DNA of 49,854 bases from Flavipsychrobacter sp. GTDB lineage: Bacteria; Bacteroidota; Bacteroidia; Chitinophagales; Chitinophagaceae. Location: NCBI GenBank assembly GCA_016786565.1, contig JAEUVY010000116.1, forward strand, positions 1 through 49,854. The letters run 5' to 3'. Numbering within the stretch: position 1 is the first letter of the stretch; the number at the start of each line of letters is the position of its first letter. Made by a program: the position numbers and the translations under genes. The notes below the pieces were generated by a model that saw nothing but the letters and a program-made list of their open reading frames with translations, had not been told where the DNA came from and did not search any database. Below, piece by piece: positions 44,943 through 49,854 of this stretch.

Positions 44943-45779
44943 ATGAGCGCAAAGAAAGTAATGGTCGGAGATATCCAATGTGGTGCAGATGATCTGTTCC
45001 TTATCTCTGGTCCGTGTGTGATAGAGGACGAAATGGTGATGATGAAAACAGCCGAGAAGCTGAAAGAAGTGAGCGAGAAAATGAACATCCCTGTCATTTA
45101 CAAGTCGTCTTTTCTGAAAGACAACAGGAGCAGCCTGAGTTATTATGACGGCCCGGGACTGGATAAAGGCCTTGCTATCCTTGCAAAAGTGAAAGAACAA
45201 TTTGGCTTTACCCTGCTTACAGATATTCACTACCCCGATCACGCGGCGCCTGTTGCCGAAGTATGCGACGTATTACAGATACCTGCCTACCTGTGTATGC
45301 AGTCGGGTCTCATGGTTGCTGCTGCTAAAACCGGCAAGGTGGTCAACATCAAGCATGGTCAGTTCCTTGCTCCTGACAATATGAAGCACCCTGTAGGCAA
45401 ATGTGTAGCGGCCGGCAACGACCAGATCATCCTCACAGAGCGTGGATATACTATGGGCTATAACGACCTCGTTGTAGATCCCCGCAGCTTCTACCATCTG
45501 TCAAATCTGGGCTACCCGGTTGTATTTGATATCACGCACTCCATCAGAAAATATGGCATACCAAGTGCCGATGCCAAGGGTGGTGCCCGTGAGTTCCTTC
45601 CTGTCCTCAGCCGCGCAGGTGTTGCTTCGGGTGTGGATGGTATCTTCATTGAGACCCATCCTGACCCTGAAAAAGCGCTTTGTGACGCTGCAAGCCAGCT
45701 GAGCGTGTACGCACTCGAGGAATTCCTGAAACCACTCATCGAGATTCATGCAGTAACAAGGAAATACCGCAATGCATAA
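44943..45779 (+). CDS. kdsA: 3-deoxy-8-phosphooctulonate synthase
   Basis: 278 aa. It is a typical KDO-8-phosphate synthase: ISGPCVIED near the N-terminus, YKSSFLKDNRSS, DIHYP and FDITHSIRKYG. C25 in GPCVIE matches the metal-binding Cys of the Aquifex enzyme, while E. coli KdsA has Asn there, so this belongs to the metal-dependent class. It condenses arabinose-5-phosphate with phosphoenolpyruvate in the cytoplasm. Arabinose-5-phosphate must come from elsewhere, since no KdsD is visible here. It is third of six genes in the cluster. Confidence 0.97.
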   Translation: MSAKKVMVGDIQCGADDLFLISGPCVIEDEMVMMKTAEKLKEVSEKMNIPVIYKSSFLKDNRSSLSYYDGPGLDKGLAILAKVKEQFGFTLLTDIHYPDHAAPVAEVCDVLQIPAYLCMQSGLMVAAAKTGKVVNIKHGQFLAPDNMKHPVGKCVAAGNDQIILTERGYTMGYNDLVVDPRSFYHLSNLGYPVVFDITHSIRKYGIPSADAKGGAREFLPVLSRAGVASGVDGIFIETHPDPEKALCDAASQLSVYALEEFLKPLIEIHAVTRKYRNA

Positions 45780-45783
45780 TTTT

Positions 45784-45821
45784 TTCGGGATTTCAGGATA
45801 TACCAAACTCAAATTCCCGAA
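45784..45821. repeat. Inverted repeat between kdsA and the transaldolase-CBS gene
   Basis: TTCGGGA (45784-45790) and TCCCGAA (45815-45821) are perfect 7-bp inverted arms with a 24-nt loop, just after the kdsA stop. It is too weakly stable to call a terminator; it might be a binding site or attenuator, or chance. Confidence 0.35.
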
Positions 45822-45871
45822 ACTCTCGAAAAGAAATTATCTTACATCGAAATTGAAACACAAATAAACAA

Positions 45872-46885
45872 ATGGAATTATATTTAGACTCAGCCAACCT
45901 TAAAGAGATCGAAGAAGGATTTAAGCTTGGTTTCCTTACCGGACTTACTACAACCCCCACTTTCATGCAACGTGAGGGCATCACCGACATTGACGGTACG
46001 ATCGTAAAACTCTCCAAAATTGTTCCTATACTTCAGATCGAGGCATTGGGCAATACTGCCGAAGAAGTAGTTGCAGAAGCAGTTCGTCAACTCGAACTGG
46101 GTCTCGACCCTGCAAAAACCGTTTTTAAGATACCTGTATCGTTGGAGGGTCTCCGTGCTTGCCGCATGCTTCGCGATAAAGGTCTTCTGGTGAATGTACA
46201 CCTGGTGTACACTTTGCAGCAGGCATACATGGCTATGCAGGCCGGCGCAACATACGTTTGCCCGCTTGTAGGTCGCCTGCAGGATCAGGGTCATGACGCT
46301 ATTGCCTTAGTTGAACAGTGTGTAAAAGCCGTTGAGAAATATGGCTACAACACCAAGATCATGTTCAGCTCTGTGCGCAATTCCGAGCACGTACGCAACG
46401 CACTTACAGCCGGTGCACACACCATCACTGTTCCGTTGAAGATCCTCAAATCACTTACTGAGAATAACTTCACTACAGTTGGTACTGAGCAGTTCCTGTC
46501 AGATACACGCCTCATGACGGTGCGTGTGAAGGACGCGATCAACAACATCAACCCGATCGTGAACGCAGACAGCAACATGAAAGATGCCATCGTTAAGATG
46601 ACAGAATACGGATTCGGTTGTATCACGGTAGTAAACAACAGCGGCGATGTAGTTGGTGTATTCACCGATGGCGATCTCCGTCGTTTGTTACAGACAGGCG
46701 GCGAATCTATCCTGAGCAAGACTATCGGAAGCCTCGAGTACAAGGCGCCGATCAGCATAGATGTGAACGCGCTGCTGAATGACGCTGCTGCGATATTCAA
46801 CAAAATGAAAGTTGATACCATCCTGGCTACCGAGAATGGCAAACCTGTGGGAATGCTGGATATTCAGGACCTGAAAGCATATTAA
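45872..46885 (+). CDS. Transaldolase/F6P-aldolase-like domain fused to a KdsD-like CBS pair
   Basis: 337 aa. Residues 1-218 are a small transaldolase fold (MELYLDSANL start, KIPVS with Schiff-base K86, GATYVCPLVGRL, SSVRNSEHV). D6, E57, N108, R135 and R169 match functional residues of this family. Substrate-site positions differ: TTNPS is TTTPT (N to T28), NVT is NVH (T to H110), and Ser/Ala is C130. Residues about 229-337 are two CBS domains with GVFTDGDLRR, the signature of arabinose-5-phosphate isomerase KdsD/KpsF, whose SIS domain is absent. It sits where kdsD would be expected, so it may make or control arabinose-5-phosphate. This is inference; a conventional transaldolase remains possible. 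Confidence 0.88.
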   Translation: MELYLDSANLKEIEEGFKLGFLTGLTTTPTFMQREGITDIDGTIVKLSKIVPILQIEALGNTAEEVVAEAVRQLELGLDPAKTVFKIPVSLEGLRACRMLRDKGLLVNVHLVYTLQQAYMAMQAGATYVCPLVGRLQDQGHDAIALVEQCVKAVEKYGYNTKIMFSSVRNSEHVRNALTAGAHTITVPLKILKSLTENNFTTVGTEQFLSDTRLMTVRVKDAINNINPIVNADSNMKDAIVKMTEYGFGCITVVNNSGDVVGVFTDGDLRRLLQTGGESILSKTIGSLEYKAPISIDVNALLNDAAAIFNKMKVDTILATENGKPVGMLDIQDLKAY

Positions 46886-46911
46886 TTCAACCGAGAAAGT
46901 AATTATTGTTG

Positions 46912-46934
46912 GCCTGCCCGCAAAACGGGCAGGC
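46912..46934 (+). terminator. GC-rich hairpin between the transaldolase-CBS gene and the KdsC-like gene
   Basis: A perfect 9-bp stem GCCTGCCCG/CGGGCAGGC with loop CAAAA, 27 nt after the stop codon. Only a weak T-rich sequence follows (ACTTCAATTT), so it may act as a partial terminator, attenuator or mRNA-stabilising hairpin within the cluster. Confidence 0.65.
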
Positions 46935-46983
46935 ACTTCAATTTAAATGGTAATCCTTCATAACCTCATTAAAAACCGGAACG

Positions 46984-47697
46984 TTGAAGAACACCACTGC
47001 AGATAACATCCGAAATACATTTAATGGTACTTTCGTGACCGATGTACCGGACCTGAAACAAAAACTAGACGGGATCAACGCCTATATTTTTGACTGGGAC
47101 GGTGTCTTCAACGATGGCTCAAAAGGTGGCGACGGCGCCAGCCTCTTTAATGAGGTCGACTCCATGGGCATCAACATGCTGCGCTACAATCACTACATAC
47201 GCAAGGGCAGCAATCCGCTTACCGGCATTATAACAGGCGAGAAAAACCCGGTTGCTTTTACCTTCTCCATGCGCGAGCACTTCCATGCGGTGTATTACGG
47301 CATAAAGAACAAAAAGGACGCGCTGCTGCATTTGTGTGCGGCTCACGACATCCAACCAACAGAAGTAGCCTATTTCTTCGACGACATCACCGATCTGGAA
47401 GTAGCATCCATGTGTGGTGTACGCATCATGGTTGGCCGTTCCTGCAACCCAATGCTATTGCAACTGGCCCGCGAAAAAGGCATGGCCGACTACATCACTG
47501 CCAACAGCGGTGGACAGAACGCCATTCGCGAAGCAGTGGAACTCTTGAAGTCTGTGAGTGGCAAATATGAAGAGACCATTATGCAGCGTGCCGTCTATGC
47601 CGACAATTACCGCGACTACCTTGCCAGCCGCAACATACCCATACCGGCATTCTATACAGTTATTGATTCAAAGATCACAGAACACATTCCCTCATGA
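46984..47697 (+). CDS. KdsC-like HAD phosphatase (Kdo-8-phosphate phosphatase), extended
   Basis: 237 aa with a TTG start; no in-frame ATG lies before the first catalytic motif. HAD motifs are complete: D37/D39 in FDWDG, T84 in GIITGEK, Lys near 108-111, and D133/D134 and D137 in FFDDITD. The core matches KdsC, which dephosphorylates Kdo-8-phosphate. KdsC proteins are usually 160-190 aa; here there are about 30 extra N-terminal and 45 extra C-terminal residues of no known domain. The stop overlaps kdsB by 4 bp, so translation is coupled. The gene lies 98 bp after the transaldolase-CBS gene. Confidence 0.88.
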   Translation: MKNTTADNIRNTFNGTFVTDVPDLKQKLDGINAYIFDWDGVFNDGSKGGDGASLFNEVDSMGINMLRYNHYIRKGSNPLTGIITGEKNPVAFTFSMREHFHAVYYGIKNKKDALLHLCAAHDIQPTEVAYFFDDITDLEVASMCGVRIMVGRSCNPMLLQLAREKGMADYITANSGGQNAIREAVELLKSVSGKYEETIMQRAVYADNYRDYLASRNIPIPAFYTVIDSKITEHIPS

Positions 47698-48431
47698 TAG
47701 CAGGAATAATACCGGCACGTTACGCGTCTTCCCGTTTTCCCGGCAAACCACTCGCCGACATTGGCGGAAAGAGCATGATACAGCGGGTTTACGAACAGGT
47801 TTCCAATAGCAAAAGCCTGCACACAGTGGTGGTTGCTACCGATGACGACCGCATCAGATCGCACGTAGAAGCATTCGGCGGAAAAGCTATCATGACCGGC
47901 GTCCACCATCCAAGTGGAACCGACCGCTGTTATGACGCGTTGCTGCAGTTGGGCTCCGGCTACCGCTACGTCATCAACATTCAGGGCGATGAACCCTTTA
48001 TTGACCCGGCCCAGATAGACGAACTGGCAGCAGTGCTTGCTGATGGCACTACAGAGATCGCTACTCAGATGATCCCTGTGGCCAATCACGAAGAACTTTT
48101 CGACCGTGGCGAGGTTAAGATCGTGCTCAACACACAAATGGAGGCTTTGTACTTCAGTCGCATGGTCATACCATTCATAAAGGGCATAGACGAAAAAGAA
48201 TGGCATTTACACCACCCCTACTTTCGCCATGTGGGTATGTATGCCTACCGTGCCGACATACTCGAAAAACTTACTGCCCTGTCAGTGTCCTCCCTCGAAA
48301 AAGCCGAGTCACTGGAACAACTCCGCTGGCTGGAGAACGGATACAAGATAAAATGTGTACCCACCACCTACGACAGTCATTGTGTCGATTCACCCGAAGA
48401 CATAGAAAAAGTAATCAAAAGATTCCTGTAA
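47694..48431 (+). CDS. kdsB: 3-deoxy-manno-octulosonate cytidylyltransferase
   Basis: 245 aa. The nucleotidyltransferase signature IPARYASSRFPGKPL (6-20), PSGTDRCYDA, NIQGDEPFI and HVGMYAYR match KdsB. It activates Kdo (or here probably 8-amino-Kdo) with CTP for transfer to lipid A. It overlaps the phosphatase gene by 4 bp. Shewanella KdsB homologues in the 8-amino-Kdo pathway prefer the amino sugar, but specificity cannot be told here. Confidence 0.96.
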   Translation: MIAGIIPARYASSRFPGKPLADIGGKSMIQRVYEQVSNSKSLHTVVVATDDDRIRSHVEAFGGKAIMTGVHHPSGTDRCYDALLQLGSGYRYVINIQGDEPFIDPAQIDELAAVLADGTTEIATQMIPVANHEELFDRGEVKIVLNTQMEALYFSRMVIPFIKGIDEKEWHLHHPYFRHVGMYAYRADILEKLTALSVSSLEKAESLEQLRWLENGYKIKCVPTTYDSHCVDSPEDIEKVIKRFL

Positions 48432-48448
48432 CCTCATCCTTGCGCTAT

Positions 48449-48847
48449 ATGAGAAAGCCAGTTGTTGCCTGCTTACTGTTGCTATCATTTCACCTCACCG
48501 TAGTGGCTCAGAACCACGCCCGCTTCAGCGAAGTAAAGGCCGGTATGCACAGCCAAAGACTGGAGAATGAAGCGCTTTTCCTTGCCAACAAAAAGGCGTC
48601 TACCATACGTTGCGGAGAAGTGTACCGCCGCGCGGTCATCGTTTCCGATGGCTGGGAAGTGGAACGCAACACAGAGGGATTCATTACCGGTCGTCACCTG
48701 CACATGGAATTATACGGCGAAACGGCCGACGGCAAATGTGGTATGAGTCATTGCGTTTTTCGCCAGCGCCGGATGGGCGACGAGACCTTTGCCCCAAAAA
48801 TGAAGCTGGAAGAATTGGGTGCGTTTTATACGCTGGAATGCGAATGA
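48449..48847 (+). CDS. Small secreted protein of unknown function
   Basis: 132 aa from the Met at 48449, which opens a signal peptide (MRKPVVACLLLLSFHLTVVAQ); the same frame is open upstream to 48200 but only as a shadow of kdsB. The mature part has four Cys (RCGEVYRR, DGKCGMSHC, TLECE) that could form disulphides, and a RRMGDETF segment. No family recognised. It follows kdsB by 17 bp and may be cotranscribed, but a role in Kdo synthesis is not implied. Confidence 0.72.
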   Translation: MRKPVVACLLLLSFHLTVVAQNHARFSEVKAGMHSQRLENEALFLANKKASTIRCGEVYRRAVIVSDGWEVERNTEGFITGRHLHMELYGETADGKCGMSHCVFRQRRMGDETFAPKMKLEELGAFYTLECE

Positions 48848-49453
48848 TCAGGCTACCTGGCCTTGCACTATTTTACTTGCCTTTATCTCGTCAAGCACCA
48901 TATTGCCCCTGAAGAACAGACCCAGTAACGGAGAGGAATTATCATTGATGAGCGAGAGCAATTCCTGCACCGCGAATATCCCCTTATTGGTCAGCAAATA
49001 GAACCTTACAGTTCCGGGTGGCGGATACCCCAGGTCCGAAACAGGCACGCCCCTGTTCAGATAATCCTGCGCAACCTGCACAAACTCCGACGCCTGTTTG
49101 GCCACCTCGGGGTCTGCACCCGCCCCTGTCACCGTGGCACCGGTGCTGAGCAACGCGTTAGCGCCACCGTTGATATAAGCTATCAGAGAAAGCACTGTAC
49201 CGCCCATATCCCAATCCATCACCACACCATATACCTTGGTCACCGCTGCCGGTATCTGCAGACCCAATTGCTGCGCGCTTACATGCAATGCCGCCAAACG
49301 GGCCGCCTCATAACTATCAGGTGCTGGCGCATTCACCTCCTGATTAGATGGAGATACTTTTGCGGGCTGTTTCTTTGCATTGAGCGATCGCCTCAGAAAG
49401 AAGATCAGAATACCTACCTGAACAATAATGGCAATGATGTAAATAGAATCCAT
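48848..49453 (-). CDS. Membrane-anchored protein of unknown function
   Basis: 201 aa with one N-terminal membrane helix (MDSIYIIAIIVQVGILIFFL) followed by RRSLNAKKQ, so the rest is probably cytoplasmic. A Pro/Ser/Ala-rich linker (35-50) leads to a folded domain with a Gly-rich stretch (INGGANALLSTGATVTGAGAD). No family recognised. Its stop is adjacent to the stop of the convergent secreted-protein gene. It follows the Sel1-repeat gene by 50 bp on the same strand. Confidence 0.75.
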   Translation of the reverse strand: MDSIYIIAIIVQVGILIFFLRRSLNAKKQPAKVSPSNQEVNAPAPDSYEAARLAALHVSAQQLGLQIPAAVTKVYGVVMDWDMGGTVLSLIAYINGGANALLSTGATVTGAGADPEVAKQASEFVQVAQDYLNRGVPVSDLGYPPPGTVRFYLLTNKGIFAVQELLSLINDNSSPLLGLFFRGNMVLDEIKASKIVQGQVA

Positions 49454-49503
49454 TTGAACGAACGAGTGTGCCCAAAGATAAAAGAATCAGACGGTAGAAC
49501 AGG

Positions 49504-49854
49504 CTATTTTATGTTGTTGCGATACATATAGTCGCGCACCTCTTTTATTCCGGCATCTGCAGCCTTGCGCAGCATGACAGCCCCCTTTTCTGTATCCTTG
49601 TCTATCCCCTGCCCTTCAAATAGCATAATACCCAGGTTCCCGGCGGCATATACATCTCCCTGAGCCTCCGCAAGTCCATAATAATAGGCGGCGACCTTCA
49701 GATTCTTCTCAGTACCGTATCCGTAATAGAACATCCTGCCTGCTCTGAACTGTGCACCTTTGTGGCCTTTTTCTGCCGCTTTCAGATACAGTTCCAGCGC
49801 CTCTTTCTGGTCTTGCTCCACAGCATCACCCAGCCCCGTCTCATGCATCTGTCC
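49504..49854 (-). CDS. Sel1-repeat protein, C-terminal part (cut by window edge)
   Basis: The frame is open through the right edge of the window, so the N-terminus is missing. The visible 116 or so residues contain three Sel1-like TPR repeats (EALELYLKAAEKGHKGAQFRAG, VAAYYYGLAEAQGDVYAAGNLG, KGAVMLRKAADAG). Sel1 repeats act as protein-interaction scaffolds. Signal peptide and full domain make-up cannot be judged. The gene runs toward the membrane-anchored hypothetical gene and may share its transcript. Confidence 0.85.
   Translation of the reverse strand, partial: GQMHETGLGDAVEQDQKEALELYLKAAEKGHKGAQFRAGRMFYYGYGTEKNLKVAAYYYGLAEAQGDVYAAGNLGIMLFEGQGIDKDTEKGAVMLRKAADAGIKEVRDYMYRNNIK

Overview
The window is chromosomal DNA of a Bacteroidota bacterium, most likely of the Chitinophaga-like branch. 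Three large secreted proteins end in type A type-IX-secretion (Por) sorting domains, many lipoproteins are present, and there are several S9/S46/S8 peptidases. Putative promoters follow the Bacteroidota pattern (TTG, about 19 bp, TAnnTTTG), and leaders are short without clear Shine-Dalgarno sequences. Genes are dense on both strands. No rRNA, tRNA, CRISPR array, IS element or prophage was recognised. Only one gene-free stretch exceeds 300 bp (12293-12703, upstream of dnaB).

Layout. 1-3.6 kb: C-terminal part of a sensor kinase, its LuxR-type response regulator, and an S9 dipeptidyl peptidase. 3.7-9.1 kb: OmpA-like lipoprotein, T9SS cargo, TPR lipoprotein, T9SS esterase-like hydrolase. 8.4-12.3 kb (minus): overlapping operon pheT / coiled-coil protein / DUF6452-like lipoprotein / DUF6048-like outer-membrane protein. 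12.7-18.7 kb: dnaB, lipoprotein, LysM+RlpA-like protein, two glycosyltransferases. 18.7-23.4 kb (minus): peptide deformylase, MFS transporter, lipoprotein, cation/proton antiporter. 23.6-31.7 kb: giant T9SS subtilase, dapF, FAD oxidoreductase, recR. 31.8-36.6 kb: small secreted protein, SulP transporter with beta-carbonic anhydrase, DUF1835-like protein, holA. 36.7-42.4 kb: response regulator, small secreted protein, S46 dipeptidyl peptidase, ligA. 42.5-48.4 kb: a six-gene Kdo/8-amino-Kdo gene cluster. 48.4-49.85 kb: hypothetical proteins and a truncated Sel1-repeat protein.

The most interesting region is 42.5-48.4 kb. It encodes a KdnA-type aminotransferase, a KdnB-type iron alcohol dehydrogenase, KdsA, a KdsC-like phosphatase and KdsB, a nearly complete route to CMP-8-amino-Kdo for lipid A/LPS. 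The arabinose-5-phosphate isomerase KdsD (SIS domain plus CBS pair) is missing. In its place is a protein with a transaldolase/fructose-6-phosphate-aldolase-like domain fused to a KdsD-like CBS pair. The Schiff-base lysine is kept, but several substrate-site residues are changed. I propose it as a non-canonical, possibly undescribed, supplier or regulator of arabinose-5-phosphate.

A second notable signal is the replicative helicase DnaB. It carries a Gly/Ser-rich disordered C-terminus ending in an acidic Asp-Glu-Asp-Ala-Pro-Phe tip that closely resembles the protein-docking tail of single-stranded DNA-binding protein.
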